A DNA stretch of 55,001 nucleotides, taken from Moritella sp. PE36. GTDB lineage: Bacteria; Pseudomonadota; Gammaproteobacteria; Enterobacterales; Moritellaceae. The DNA is taken from positions 1 through 55,001 of the forward strand of contig NZ_ABCQ01000027.1 of NCBI RefSeq assembly GCF_000170855.1, in the 5' to 3' direction. How positions within the stretch are numbered: position 1 is the stretch's first letter; each line of letters begins with the position of its first letter. The notes under the pieces are model-generated. The model worked only from the letters and a program-made list of their open reading frames with translations, was not told where the DNA came from and ran no database searches. A program made the translations under genes and the position numbers. Positions 42,253 through 52,510 of the stretch are shown in pieces.

Positions 42253-44763
42253 CTACATATGTTTTTTAACCCGTCGAGTCGGCATCGCCTCAAGTGGATT
42301 ATCTGGCCAATAATGCTTCGGATATCGCCCTTTCATTTCTTTTTTAACCTCGGCATAACTGCCATTCCAAAAACCCAGTAAATCTTGGGTTATCTGTAGC
42401 GGACGTTGAGCAGGTGACAATAGTTCAATCACAATCGGCACGCGTCCATTGGCAACGGCGGGTTTATTGGCTTGACCAAACATCTCTTGAATACGTACAG
42501 GTAAACTCGGCGCGCTGTTATCGTTATAACGTAATTTAATTTTCGATCCAGTTGGCACGGTGAAATGAGTCGGTAATTCCTTATCCAAACGTTGCTGTAG
42601 CGACCACGCTAAACGGGATGATAATGCCTCTGTTAACGGGATTTTTTTCATCTGTGCAGGCCCTGTTACCCCCGTTAAGTAGGGTAATAGCCAATTTTCT
42701 AAATCGTCAATCAAGGCAGCGTCACAGTAATCAACAAAGCCCAATTCAGGTAGCCATTTATGCGCGCAACGTAAACGTGTGAGTAAGGCTTTATTTTGCT
42801 CATTCCACGGCAATACCGACAAACCCGCTTTGCGAATACCGGCCAGTACAGCAGTTTGCTTTTGCGCTGGCGTGATATCGGTTAATACTTTACGTGATAA
42901 TACTAACTTGCCTAAACATTGACGTTGCTGAGCAATTAACTTCTGCGCTTTTAAATCCCATTGTACAAATGCCTGCTGGCTAAACAGTTGCGGTAACCAA
43001 ATTTGTAATTCCACGAGATCGAGGGCACAAGCGTTATACACCATGGCATCAGCGCCTTGTTCTGTTAAGGATAAATCAGCAACAACCAATAACTCGGCAC
43101 TGGTTAAACTGGCGTCGTTCATCAATTTAACCCCGAGTCCATTGCTTAACATATACAACACATCTTGGCCGTGGCCAGCTTGCCCCCGTCCAGTATTGTC
43201 TCGACGTTGGGCGATGCGGTCTGGATACGCTAACGCTAATAACAACCCGGTATAGGCGTTAGTGTCTCTGTGGTGGCTGCTGGTTTTGACGAAGCTAAAG
43301 CGCTGCGCCCATTGCTGTGCTTGACGTTTGGCTTGATTAAATTGACCCGATGCCATTTGTTGCAATGCAAAATCCAAATCAAGCGGTAAGCGTTCACTAC
43401 CTTCAAGCAATGCGATTAATCGACAGGCTAACCAACTAATACCCGGCAATTCATCTTCCCATGCTTGCGCCGTTAATAACATATGCGCTAACCGTGGGGA
43501 CATACCAAATGCAGCCAATGCTTGGCCATGCTTACTGCAATTCCCTGACTCTAACGCCCCTAAATCAGTTAACAAGCCTTCGGCATAATCAACATTCGCC
43601 ACTGAAGGTTGATCCAATAACGCCAATTCAGCAAAGCTATTAACGCCCCACACCTTTAGCTCCAAACAAGTTGAAGTTAAATCCGCGGCGAGAATTTCTG
43701 GTTCTATTTGTGGCTCTAAGCGGCTGTGATCTTCTTCGCGCCATAAACGATAACAATGCCCGATTTGTAATCGCCCTGCTCGTCCGGCTCTCTGTGTTGC
43801 CGATGCTTGGCTAATACGCTTTGTTTGTAAGCGGCTGACACCAGAACGTGGCGAGAAGCTGACTTTGCGCTCAAGACCAGAATCAATCACCACCGAAATG
43901 CCTTCAATGGTTAATGAGGTTTCGGCTATATTCGTCGCCAATACAATCTTGCGCAGCCCTTTAGCAATAGGATTAATTGCCGCCTGTTGCTGTTGCTGAG
44001 TCAGTTGCCCATATAAAGGCAGCACTTGTAGATGCGTATTCACCAATTCCTGCAACTGTTGCTGACAACGTTTAATTTCACTCACCCCAGGCAAAAATAC
44101 CAGAATATTACCGCCCTGCTGTTGCAGCGCTAATTTAACCGTTGCGACTATTGCTCCGGGCAACGCTTGCTTGATCGTACTGCGCTGTAAATTCATCGGA
44201 TGATAACTATAAGAAACAGGAAAACAGCGTCCTTCAGCTGTCAACAGTTTCGCATCAGGCAACATTTTCTGTAACGCTTCGCTGTCGAGTGTTGCTGACA
44301 TTACTAATAATTTTAAATCATCGCGTAGACCTTGCTGCACTTCCAACGCAAACGCCAAGCCGATATCCGCATTCAATGAACGTTCATGAAACTCATCAAA
44401 GATAATCAAATCATAATCGCTTAGTTCCGGATCTTGCTGGATCATCCGCGTTAAGATCCCTTCCGTTACCACTTCCAATCGTGTTGATTTCGATACTTTG
44501 GTATCTCCACGCATACGATAACCCACGTCCTCCCCGACCTTTTGTTGTAACTGCGACGCCATAAACGTGGCAATATTCCGCGCGGCAAGACGGCGCGGTT
44601 CCAACATCAGAATGCGGCCACTGAAGATCTTCTCTTGCAGTAGTTTTAACGGTAATAACGTTGATTTACCTGCACCCGGAGGCGCTTGCAGAATAACTTG
44701 ATTCGATGATTTTAAGGCCGTAAATAGACTTGGTAATACGGAAGTGATCGGTAACGCTGCCAC
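42253..44763 (-). CDS. hrpB: ATP-dependent RNA helicase HrpB
   Basis: DExH-box helicase of the DEAH/RHA group, 836 aa. It shows Walker A APPGAGKST (near residue 30), the DEFH box (IIFDEFHERSLNADIGLAF), SAT (VMSATLD), ATNIAETSLTI and QRAGRAGR, followed by HA2 and the HrpB-specific C-terminal region (LTQDLLGFWNGSYAEVKKEM). The cellular role is not settled. The start is a GTG at 44763 with GAGAGG five bases upstream. E. coli has hrpB beside mrcB and close to sfsA; here other genes have been placed on both sides, but the region is still recognisable. Confidence 0.95.
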   Translation of the reverse strand: MAALPITSVLPSLFTALKSSNQVILQAPPGAGKSTLLPLKLLQEKIFSGRILMLEPRRLAARNIATFMASQLQQKVGEDVGYRMRGDTKVSKSTRLEVVTEGILTRMIQQDPELSDYDLIIFDEFHERSLNADIGLAFALEVQQGLRDDLKLLVMSATLDSEALQKMLPDAKLLTAEGRCFPVSYSYHPMNLQRSTIKQALPGAIVATVKLALQQQGGNILVFLPGVSEIKRCQQQLQELVNTHLQVLPLYGQLTQQQQQAAINPIAKGLRKIVLATNIAETSLTIEGISVVIDSGLERKVSFSPRSGVSRLQTKRISQASATQRAGRAGRLQIGHCYRLWREEDHSRLEPQIEPEILAADLTSTCLELKVWGVNSFAELALLDQPSVANVDYAEGLLTDLGALESGNCSKHGQALAAFGMSPRLAHMLLTAQAWEDELPGISWLACRLIALLEGSERLPLDLDFALQQMASGQFNQAKRQAQQWAQRFSFVKTSSHHRDTNAYTGLLLALAYPDRIAQRRDNTGRGQAGHGQDVLYMLSNGLGVKLMNDASLTSAELLVVADLSLTEQGADAMVYNACALDLVELQIWLPQLFSQQAFVQWDLKAQKLIAQQRQCLGKLVLSRKVLTDITPAQKQTAVLAGIRKAGLSVLPWNEQNKALLTRLRCAHKWLPELGFVDYCDAALIDDLENWLLPYLTGVTGPAQMKKIPLTEALSSRLAWSLQQRLDKELPTHFTVPTGSKIKLRYNDNSAPSLPVRIQEMFGQANKPAVANGRVPIVIELLSPAQRPLQITQDLLGFWNGSYAEVKKEMKGRYPKHYWPDNPLEAMPTRRVKKHM

Positions 44764-44876
44764 AAAGGCCTCTCAAAATAGAATGAATTAATCAGTAATA
44801 GGATGATTTTACCCTAAAAACACCAATCATTAAATTTAAGTCTATTATTTATAAGGAATAGCAAAAGGAACTTACT

Positions 44877-46136
44877 ATGCGCTTATCTCTGTCTATTGTT
44901 TTACCTTTGTTAGTGATACTCAGTTATAACGGTAGTGCTATTGCTCACGTGGGATTTTGGTCAAAAACCTACACCATTACCCACCAACTCACTAATGGTG
45001 AAAGCATTGCCAGCGCCAAACAAATTATGCAAGAAAAAGCCCGTATCAAAGCCAGTTTTGATGTGCGTAATTATAAGTTAATGAACAAACCCGTTGATCT
45101 CACCAACTACAAACACTATGTGCCGATTATTCAAGCCGCTTACATTAATATCACCCCGCAAAACAAACCACAGATAGTCAAAGATAAGGACGTCTATAAA
45201 GGTCAGGTATTTGTGGTGCAGCAAATACGGGCAACATTTGATGAGCATTACATTGGCAGGAGTATGGCGATATTACGTAACAATTTCAGCATAGAAAAAA
45301 GTCTGATCACCCTGGATAACGAATTCGATAACCATTTAAAAAATTTAGGCGAGATAAAATTAGCCATTGCCGAACAACAGATCACCACTCAGCAAAGCGC
45401 CCGATTAATCCGCCAACAAGATCATGAAGTCATGCAACTGACGTCGGTACTGGATGATGTGAAACGGTTGTTTTCAGCGCATGGCCGTAGCCCGAAATTC
45501 AACCTCGCGCAGTTATTAAAAGTACGGGACAGCATTGATACCGAAGTCATCGAACCCATCCTCAATACCAAAGTACAAACCCGTATTACCGCGGTTGAAG
45601 AACTCAGTAATGGTAATGTCAAAGTGCAAGTGCAAGTGGGTTGGAAGCTACCGTTACATCATATGCAGATATTACATAAATATACCCGTTCTGCCGATGT
45701 GACCGCACCAGGGGGCAGTTCTACCTACTTAAAATTATCGCGTTTTTATAACGATAAAGAACGCGCCCCGTCAGTACTTTCAGCTAATATCTACCATTAC
45801 CTCGCCAGCCAAAAAATTTACTTTGACGTCTCTATAGGCAGTCAACATCAAAGGTTAGGCGTACTCTACCCGAACGGCGGCGATATAATGAATAATTGTA
45901 ATAACCCACTCGCGCGGGATGCCGACAGCCAAGATAAAACCTCAGTATGTATCGTCGAGCAAGTATTTAACGACCAACAGATTTTGTCGCAACCCAATAT
46001 CGCCAACCCACTCACGTTCACCCTTAATGCCAATGAGATTGATGGTCAGCTTAGCGTTAACGTAAAACAAATATGGCAAAAAGCGGATGTTGAAGAAGAT
46101 AAACAATGGCGACGGGATCTGTCTCAATTCAATTAA
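44877..46136 (+). CDS. Secreted protein of unknown function
   Basis: A 419-aa protein with a signal peptide (RLSLSIVLPLLVILSYNGSA, cleaved near residue 24). Residues about 25-130 contain QIMQEKARIKASFDVRNYKL and KGQVFVVQQIRATFDEHY, loosely like the N-terminal alpha/beta domain of FlgT-type proteins. A helical stretch (about 145-200, coiled-coil-like) and a beta-rich C-terminal half follow, with two Cys (NNCNNPLARD, SVCIVEQ). No lipobox or membrane barrel is seen, so a periplasmic location is likely. A strong AAAGGA precedes the ATG. I do not recognise the family. It sits between hrpB and sfsA, divergent from hrpB. Confidence 0.75.
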   Translation: MRLSLSIVLPLLVILSYNGSAIAHVGFWSKTYTITHQLTNGESIASAKQIMQEKARIKASFDVRNYKLMNKPVDLTNYKHYVPIIQAAYINITPQNKPQIVKDKDVYKGQVFVVQQIRATFDEHYIGRSMAILRNNFSIEKSLITLDNEFDNHLKNLGEIKLAIAEQQITTQQSARLIRQQDHEVMQLTSVLDDVKRLFSAHGRSPKFNLAQLLKVRDSIDTEVIEPILNTKVQTRITAVEELSNGNVKVQVQVGWKLPLHHMQILHKYTRSADVTAPGGSSTYLKLSRFYNDKERAPSVLSANIYHYLASQKIYFDVSIGSQHQRLGVLYPNGGDIMNNCNNPLARDADSQDKTSVCIVEQVFNDQQILSQPNIANPLTFTLNANEIDGQLSVNVKQIWQKADVEEDKQWRRDLSQFN

Positions 46137-46247
46137 TTACCTACCACCACAAACCTCGTTAGGGTGTTTTAACATCATGCTTGCGTATAGCTTTATCTGC
46201 AAAAAATTATTATGCTCTACGCTGGTTTTCTATTATTGAGCATTATT

Positions 46248-46955
46248 ATGCAGTATCCGAGTCCATTACAGCCCGCAACGTTAATAAAACGCTACAAACG
46301 ATTTTTAACCGATGTCATTCTTGAGAATGGTGAAGAAGTAACAATTCATTGTGCCAATACCGGTGCAATGACCGGCTGTGGCGATCCTGGTGATACCATT
46401 TGGTACTCAACATCGGATAACCCCAAGCGGAAATATTCACGCTCTTGGGAACTCACCGAAAAAGCCAATGGCGATATGATCTGTATTAATACCATGAGGG
46501 CCAATCAACTGGCTAAAGAAGCCATTGCATCAGCGGCGATAGCACAACTCACTGGTTATGAACATCTCACCACCGAAGTAAAGTACGGCAATGAGAATAG
46601 TCGGATCGATATTTTGCTCGATGATCCAAAACTCGGTAAATGTTATATCGAAGTGAAGAGTGCCAGTTTATTAGAAAATGACTGTGGTTATTTTCCTGAT
46701 ACTGTCAGTGTTCGGGGGCAAAAGCATCTTAGAGAACTGATGGCTGTAAAGAAAAGCGGACACCGAGCAGTATTATTATTTGTCGTTCAGCATACCGGAA
46801 TTAAGACCCTAAAACCTGCGAAACACTTAGATAGAGACTATAGTGATCTTGTTAAGCAGGCCATTAACCAAGGAGTTGAAGTATTCGCATACGCGAGTAC
46901 AATAGAAACAGACAATATTTCACTGGTAGAACAAATTTCATTCAACTGTGACTAA
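46248..46955 (+). CDS. sfsA: Sugar fermentation stimulation protein SfsA
   Basis: A 235-aa protein matching E. coli SfsA along its length: PLQPATLIKRYKRFLTDV, HCANTGAMTGCGDPGDTIWY, EVKYGNENSRIDILL, CYIEVKSASLLE and RGQKHLRELM. SfsA is described as a nucleic-acid-binding protein linked to maltose metabolism; its fold suggests a nuclease-like active site (the Asp-Glu-Val-Lys stretch). The ATG at 46248 fits the family start (MQYPSPLQ); the frame opening at 46212 would add 12 hydrophobic residues. The sfsA-dksA order is as in E. coli. Confidence 0.94.
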   Translation: MQYPSPLQPATLIKRYKRFLTDVILENGEEVTIHCANTGAMTGCGDPGDTIWYSTSDNPKRKYSRSWELTEKANGDMICINTMRANQLAKEAIASAAIAQLTGYEHLTTEVKYGNENSRIDILLDDPKLGKCYIEVKSASLLENDCGYFPDTVSVRGQKHLRELMAVKKSGHRAVLLFVVQHTGIKTLKPAKHLDRDYSDLVKQAINQGVEVFAYASTIETDNISLVEQISFNCD

Positions 46956-47109
46956 AGTCACACCGAAACTAACTCGAAAGAGGGTGTAATTGAACAATTT
47001 GCCAGTTTAGTTTGCGCAGTTTGTGTGTTTCTGGTATTTATACCGCCCATAAATATTGCTTAGCAGTGCTCAGTAATATTGTGGCGTAATGCGGACTAGG
47101 AGAGATAGC

Positions 47110-47553
47110 ATGCCTGAAGCGAAAAAATTACTCGGTGTTTTAGCCATCGCAGGTGTAGAAGCTTACCAATTACAACCTGGTGAAGAATACATGGGCGAGA
47201 AGCAACGCAATCACTTCAAAAAGATTTTAAGTGCTTGGCGTAATGAACTACGTGAAGAAGTTGATCGCACAGTGGTTCATATGAAGGATGAAGCGTCAAA
47301 CTTCCCAGATCCAGTGGATCGTGCAGCCCAGGAAGAAGAATTTAGCTTAGAACTTCGCGCTCGTGATCGTGAAAGAAAACTGATCAAGAAAATCGAAAAA
47401 ACACTTCAATTTATTGAAAATGATGAATTCGGTTTTTGCAACACATGCGGTATCGAAATCGGTATCCGCCGTCTAGAAGCACGACCGACTGCAGAACAAT
47501 GCATTGACTGTAAAACGCTTTCTGAAATTAAAGAAAAGCAAATGGTTGGCTAA
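47110..47553 (+). CDS. dksA: RNA polymerase-binding transcription factor DksA
   Basis: Binds the secondary channel of RNA polymerase and, with ppGpp, represses rRNA promoters and activates amino-acid promoters. The 147-aa protein has the coiled coil ([19 protein letters not shown]) with the tip residues in [19 protein letters not shown], and the four-Cys zinc finger CNTCGIEIG ... CIDC. The ATG at 47110 with AGGAGAG upstream is preferred; an upstream ATG at 47089 adds seven residues ahead of the normal start. A weak GAGGGCTTATTAGCCCTC hairpin (47580-47597) follows. Confidence 0.97.
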   Translation: MPEAKKLLGVLAIAGVEAYQLQPGEEYMGEKQRNHFKKILSAWRNELREEVDRTVVHMKDEASNFPDPVDRAAQEEEFSLELRARDRERKLIKKIEKTLQFIENDEFGFCNTCGIEIGIRRLEARPTAEQCIDCKTLSEIKEKQMVG

Positions 47554-47636
47554 TCAGTTTCTACTGACATTATTTTATTGAGGGCTTATTAGCCCTCTTT
47601 CTATTTGTAGCCCTTTTTATTTTAAGAACCGTATTT

Positions 47637-48515
47637 ATGTCCAATAGCTATGTAGGACGCTTTGCGCCCTCACCTTCAGGACCATTACATTTTGGCTCCC
47701 TGATTGCTGCTGTTGGCAGCTACTTACAAGCAAAAGCCAACCAAGGTACTTGGTTAGTGCGTATTGAAGATCTTGACCCTCCACGCGAAGTCGCCGGTGC
47801 GGCAGCCAATATTTTAACCACTCTCGAAGCCTTTGGCTTACACTGGGATCGTGAGGTTATCTATCAAAGCCAACGCAGCGCCGCTTATCAAGAAGCCATT
47901 GCTCAACTCAGCCAGCAACATCTAACCTATTTCTGCAATTGTACGCGTAAGCAGATCCACGCTCAGGGTGATTTTTATCAAGGCCAATGTAAGTATAAGC
48001 AACTTAGCGCTGACAATGCCTCGTTGCGGGTAACGACAACAGCACCGGTTAATTATTTTATCGACGAACAGCACGGTAAAATTGATATTAATAAAGAACT
48101 GGCAGCAGAAGACTTTATCATTCATCGTAAAGATGGCCTGTTTGCTTATAATCTTGCCGTCGTGGTTGATGATATTTACCAAGGTATTACCCAAGTTGTG
48201 AGAGGCGCAGACCTCATTGAACCGACTGGTCGACAATTATATTTGTTTACTCAATTTTCACAGCCCGCACCGTCATATTTGCATTTACCTTTGGCCTGCA
48301 ATGCCGATGGCTCAAAATTAAGTAAACAGAATCACGCCCCCGGTTTAGATATAAGTCAGGCTAAGATGGGATTAATTGATGCGTTTAGATTTTTAGCCTT
48401 ACCAGCTGGTAGCGAACTTCAAGATCTCTCTATCCCTCAGCTAGTAGAATGGGGAACAGAACATTGGTCCGTCAAAAACCTACCCAGACAGAAATCAATC
48501 GTATTAGGCCAATAA
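47637..48515 (+). CDS. gluQ: Glutamyl-Q tRNA(Asp) synthetase
   Basis: Attaches glutamate to the queuosine base at the wobble position of tRNA(Asp). The 292-aa protein is a truncated glutamyl-tRNA synthetase without the anticodon-binding domain: GRFAPSPSGPLHFGSLIAA is the HIGH-type motif, FCNCTRKQIH with YQGQCKYK gives the zinc site, and KLSKQNH is the KMSKS equivalent. It follows dksA by 83 nt, the conserved dksA-gluQ arrangement in which gluQ is usually co-transcribed. Confidence 0.95.
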   Translation: MSNSYVGRFAPSPSGPLHFGSLIAAVGSYLQAKANQGTWLVRIEDLDPPREVAGAAANILTTLEAFGLHWDREVIYQSQRSAAYQEAIAQLSQQHLTYFCNCTRKQIHAQGDFYQGQCKYKQLSADNASLRVTTTAPVNYFIDEQHGKIDINKELAAEDFIIHRKDGLFAYNLAVVVDDIYQGITQVVRGADLIEPTGRQLYLFTQFSQPAPSYLHLPLACNADGSKLSKQNHAPGLDISQAKMGLIDAFRFLALPAGSELQDLSIPQLVEWGTEHWSVKNLPRQKSIVLGQ

Positions 48516-48627
48516 GGCAAGATTAATACTAAATTTCGTCGACAATCTTTGTCATTTTATCAACTCAGCGCTATTATATGGCGGCATAAATAATTCAACC
48601 TATTTTAATATTAATTCGAGGTGTACC

Positions 48628-50163
48628 ATTTTCACTCAAATCACTAGATTCTGTAAAAATATACTGAGCAGAAAGCAGATAGATCAAGCACCAGATGTGC
48701 AAGAGACTACTTCTGAGACAGCGTCAAAGACACGCAAAGATCGTGATGCCGCGAGTAAAAACGCACCAAGCGAGACCCGTTCGACTAAAACTTCGGTTGC
48801 AGTACCTGCGTCAGTTGTGCCACAAAATGCACAGAATTTAGGATTAAATGAACTGAAATTGGAAAAGGGTCAACACCCGGTCAACCATAATCTAATTAGT
48901 GAAAACGCCCTAAAAGTACTCTACCGTTTACATAAATCAGGCTATCAGGCTTATCTTGTTGGTGGTGGTGTACGTGATATCTTTATTGGTCAAGAGCCAA
49001 AAGATTTTGATATTGCGACCAATGCTGAACCAGAGCAAATCAAAAAATTATTCCACAACTGTCGATTAGTTGGCCGCCGTTTCCGTCTTGCTCACATCCT
49101 ATTTGGCCGTGACATGATCGAAGTTGCCACCTTCCGTGGTCATCACGTTGAAGAACAAGAACAAAATCAACAAACATCAAAGCAGTCTGATGGTGGCATG
49201 TTGTTACGTGATAATGTCTACGGCAACATCAGTGAAGATGCTGAACGTCGTGACTTTACCGTTAATGCACTTTACTACAACATTGCAGACCGTGCTGTTT
49301 ATGACTTTGCTGGCGGCCTTGCCGATTTACAAAGTAAACAACTACGTTTAATTGGCGATCCAGAAACACGTTACCGTGAAGATCCAGTACGTATGTTACG
49401 TGCTGTTCGTTTCTCCGCTAAATTAGATATGCAAATAAGCCCCGAAGCAAAAGCACCAATCAAACAGCTAGCCAACTTACTACAAAGTATTCCTGCCGCC
49501 CGCTTATTTGAAGAAACATTAAAACTATTCTTAAATGGTCACGGTTTAGCGACATACAAACTGATGAAAGAGCATGGTTTATTCCAGCCATTATTCCCAC
49601 TGGTTAGCAAGTATCAAAATGAAGACGGTTCAAGTAACTGTGATAAATTCATCGAAATTGCACTCGAAAATACCGATAGCCGTATTAATGCCGGTAAGCG
49701 TGTGACACCAGCTTATTTATATGCCGCAATGTTATGGTATCCACTAGAAGCGCTCGCTGAAGAACGCGTGATTGACAGCGGTCTTAACTACAGTGATGCC
49801 TTGTTATTAGCAATGAATGACGCGCTAGACTCACAAACTAAGAGCATTGCAATTCCACGTCGCTTTACTTCAACAATCCGTGATATCTGGCATTTACAAG
49901 GCCGCTTACCACGTCGCCAAGGTAAACGCGCAGAAAAAGCCTTCGAACACTTAAAATTCCGTGCCGGTTTTGACTTTTTAGAAATGCGCGCAGAAATCCA
50001 AGGTGGTGACTTAGTCGAAGTAACGCAATGGTGGCGCGATTACCAAACTGCGAATGCCACTGGCCGTCAGAATTTAATTAAAGAATTGAATGCACCAGCG
50101 GGTAAAAAAACACGTCCACGCCGCGCTAAAAAGAAAAAGCCAGCGAACGAAAGTGATGCTTAA
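48628..50163 (+). CDS. pcnB: Poly(A) polymerase I, predicted ATT start codon
   Basis: Adds 3' poly(A) tails to RNA and marks it for decay. The core shows the nucleotidyltransferase signature VGGGVRDIFIGQEPKDFDIAT, RRDFTVNALYY, RYREDPVRMLRAVRF and a basic tail (KKTRPRRAKKKKP). I place the start at ATT 48628. The frame from there reads (M)FTQITRFCKNILSRKQ, matching the E. coli N-terminus MFTRVANFCRKVLSRE, and GAGGTG lies four bases upstream. The first standard start, GTG 48697, would remove this block. E. coli pcnB is a documented AUU-start gene. The product would be 511 aa. folK overlaps the 3' end. Confidence 0.93.
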   Translation: MFTQITRFCKNILSRKQIDQAPDVQETTSETASKTRKDRDAASKNAPSETRSTKTSVAVPASVVPQNAQNLGLNELKLEKGQHPVNHNLISENALKVLYRLHKSGYQAYLVGGGVRDIFIGQEPKDFDIATNAEPEQIKKLFHNCRLVGRRFRLAHILFGRDMIEVATFRGHHVEEQEQNQQTSKQSDGGMLLRDNVYGNISEDAERRDFTVNALYYNIADRAVYDFAGGLADLQSKQLRLIGDPETRYREDPVRMLRAVRFSAKLDMQISPEAKAPIKQLANLLQSIPAARLFEETLKLFLNGHGLATYKLMKEHGLFQPLFPLVSKYQNEDGSSNCDKFIEIALENTDSRINAGKRVTPAYLYAAMLWYPLEALAEERVIDSGLNYSDALLLAMNDALDSQTKSIAIPRRFTSTIRDIWHLQGRLPRRQGKRAEKAFEHLKFRAGFDFLEMRAEIQGGDLVEVTQWWRDYQTANATGRQNLIKELNAPAGKKTRPRRAKKKKPANESDA

Positions 50164-50695
50164 TAGTATGTTATCTCTAAAAGAACATGATATTAACGAA
50201 CAAGGTTATACCCGTTGTTATATCGCGATCGGCAGTAATCTTGCCGATCCAGTAGCGCAAGCCAAAGCAGCAATCACAGCGCTAGAGACATTAACGGCAT
50301 GCCGTTTTATTTGCGTTTCATCCCTGTATGCAAGTAAGCCGATGGGACCACAAGAGCAACCTGATTATATAAATGCAGTTGCCTGTATCGATACCCGTTT
50401 AGCGCCAATTGAATTACTTGATGCGTTACAGCAGATTGAAAATGAACAAGGCCGTGTACGTAAAGAACATTGGGGAGCAAGAACCCTCGATTTAGATATC
50501 TTACTGGTCGGTAATGAAATAATGAGTACACCACGCTTAACCGTGCCACATTACGGCATGAAAGAGCGTGAGTTTGTACTTTATCCATTAGCAGAAATAG
50601 CACCACAATTGCAGTTACCTTGTGGTCAAGCATTGTCAGCATTACTTGAGGACTGTCCTCGTAATGACTTAGCTATTTATCAAAACACAGAGTAA
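50156..50695 (+). CDS. folK: 2-amino-4-hydroxy-6-hydroxymethyldihydropteridine pyrophosphokinase
   Basis: Transfers pyrophosphate from ATP to the pterin alcohol, a folate-pathway step before dihydropteroate synthase. The core YIAIGSNLADP, GPQEQPDYINAV, GRVRKEHWGARTLDLDILL and TVPHYGMKEREFVLYPL are typical. From ATG 50156 the product is 179 aa, with about 20 residues ahead of the usual start; an ATG at 50168 is an alternative. ATG 50156 overlaps the pcnB stop by eight bases, so translation may be coupled, as in the E. coli pcnB-folK pair. Confidence 0.93.
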   Translation: MLNSMLSLKEHDINEQGYTRCYIAIGSNLADPVAQAKAAITALETLTACRFICVSSLYASKPMGPQEQPDYINAVACIDTRLAPIELLDALQQIENEQGRVRKEHWGARTLDLDILLVGNEIMSTPRLTVPHYGMKEREFVLYPLAEIAPQLQLPCGQALSALLEDCPRNDLAIYQNTE

Positions 50696-50713
50696 TGTGA
50701 AGAAGGATTTCCA

Positions 50714-51508
50714 ATGAGCAAGGTTACCGTATCTAAACTGCTTAAGATGAAAGAAGCAGGACAAAAATTTGCCAGTATTACCGCGTATGACGCGAGTTTT
50801 GCGGCATTATTTGATGAAGTCGGCATGCCTGTATTATTAGTCGGCGACTCGATGGGCATGGTATTACAAGGCCATAATGATACGTTACCTGTCACAGTAA
50901 CAGATATTGCTTATCATACCCGCTGTGTGCGTGCAGGGGCGACAAATTCACTGGTTATCGCTGATATGCCATTCATGAGTTATGCCACTAAAGAGCAGAC
51001 GTTAACCAATGCGGCCACCCTGATGCAAGCCGGTGCCAATATGATAAAAGTTGAAGGTGGCGAATGGTTAGTAGAAAGTGTTGCAGCATTAACTGAACGT
51101 GGCATTCCAGTATGTGGCCACCTTGGTTTAACACCGCAGTCTGTACACGTCTTTGGCGGGTTTAAAATACAAGGCCGCGCACAAGATAAAGCCGATGAAA
51201 TGGTCGAGCATGCGCTGTCATTACAGGCCGCGGGTATCCAACTGTTAGTTGTAGAATGTATCCCTGCACCACTGGCAAAACGCATCACTGAAGCCTTAAC
51301 GATCCCAGTGATTGGTATTGGCGCTGGTCGTGATACTGATGGTCAAATCTTAGTGATGCATGATGCATTCGGTATTTCAAAAGGTTTTGTACCTAAATTC
51401 TCAAAGAATTTCTTAGCCGAAACCGGTGATATGCGCAAAGCAATTAGCGCTTATATCGATGAAGTTGCCGCACAGACGTTCCCTGCCGATGAGCACATGT
51501 TTTCATAA
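50714..51508 (+). CDS. panB: 3-methyl-2-oxobutanoate hydroxymethyltransferase
   Basis: First committed step of pantothenate synthesis: adds a hydroxymethyl group from methylene-tetrahydrofolate to ketoisovalerate. The 264-aa protein shows [47 protein letters not shown] and [24 protein letters not shown] precedes the ATG. It follows folK by 18 nt and precedes panC by 33 nt, so folK-panB-panC probably form one transcript linking folate and pantothenate synthesis. Confidence 0.97.
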   Translation: MSKVTVSKLLKMKEAGQKFASITAYDASFAALFDEVGMPVLLVGDSMGMVLQGHNDTLPVTVTDIAYHTRCVRAGATNSLVIADMPFMSYATKEQTLTNAATLMQAGANMIKVEGGEWLVESVAALTERGIPVCGHLGLTPQSVHVFGGFKIQGRAQDKADEMVEHALSLQAAGIQLLVVECIPAPLAKRITEALTIPVIGIGAGRDTDGQILVMHDAFGISKGFVPKFSKNFLAETGDMRKAISAYIDEVAAQTFPADEHMFS

Positions 51509-51541
51509 CATACCCGCCCCATTTTATTAGGTAATTCATAT

Positions 51542-52393
51542 ATGGATATTATTGCAAATATTGATGTGCTTAGAGAGCAAGTGATCGCTTGGCGTCGTCT
51601 TGGTCTATCTACCGCATTTGTGCCGACCATGGGTAATTTACATGATGGTCATTTGACCCTGGTTAAAGAAGCGCAAAAATACGCAGATCGTGTGGTCGTC
51701 AGTATCTTTGTTAATCCGATGCAGTTTAACCAAGCTGCTGATTTAGCCGCTTACCCGCGTACCTTAGACTCAGATTGCCGTGCATTACAAAGTGTTGATA
51801 CCGATTTAGTCTTTACCCCAGCACCAGAACTGATTTATCCACACGGTCTAGCATCACAAACGTTCATTCAAGTACCAGGTATTTCAGAGGTGCTAGAAGG
51901 CGCGCATCGCCCGGGTCACTTTAACGGTGTATCGACGATCGTGGCCAAGTTATTTAACTTAGTGCAACCTGACGTGGCTTTGTTTGGTGAAAAAGATTTT
52001 CAACAATTAGCGTTAATTCGTCACATGGTTGACGACCTAGCAATGCCAATTCAAATTGTTGGCGTGCCGACTGTACGTGAAAAATCAGGCCTAGCAATGA
52101 GCTCTCGTAATGGTCTGTTAACAGCTGAAGAACGTACTGTTGCGCCACTATTAGCCGATGTAATGCAGACCATTGCTGATCAAGTTACTCTTGATGAACA
52201 AGCAAATAAAGCATTAGTCACGCAAGCCACAGCACAACTCAATGCCGCAGGTTTTAATACCGACGCAATTGATATTGTCGATGCCGATACTTTAGCGCTT
52301 ATAACTAAAAACAGTACAACAGCCGTTGTTTTAATGGCTGCATTTTTAGGGAAAGCACGTTTAATCGATAATAAAGTGATTAAATTAAGTTAA
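51542..52393 (+). CDS. panC: Pantothenate synthetase
   Basis: Joins pantoate and beta-alanine in an ATP-dependent reaction. The 283-aa protein has the nucleotide motif [56 protein letters not shown] and [10 protein letters not shown], the KMSKS-like loop. It sits directly behind panB. panD follows after a gap of about 195 bp with a palindromic repeat. Confidence 0.97.
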   Translation: MDIIANIDVLREQVIAWRRLGLSTAFVPTMGNLHDGHLTLVKEAQKYADRVVVSIFVNPMQFNQAADLAAYPRTLDSDCRALQSVDTDLVFTPAPELIYPHGLASQTFIQVPGISEVLEGAHRPGHFNGVSTIVAKLFNLVQPDVALFGEKDFQQLALIRHMVDDLAMPIQIVGVPTVREKSGLAMSSRNGLLTAEERTVAPLLADVMQTIADQVTLDEQANKALVTQATAQLNAAGFNTDAIDIVDADTLALITKNSTTAVVLMAAFLGKARLIDNKVIKLS

Positions 52394-52510
52394 TCATAAA
52401 CGCAATAGTACTGATAACTAGGACGATTTACCTGAGCAAATAGTACAATTGCGCTAATTAAACAAATACGCTACTATGGACGCCGGTACATATTTTGTGC
52501 GGTATATATA

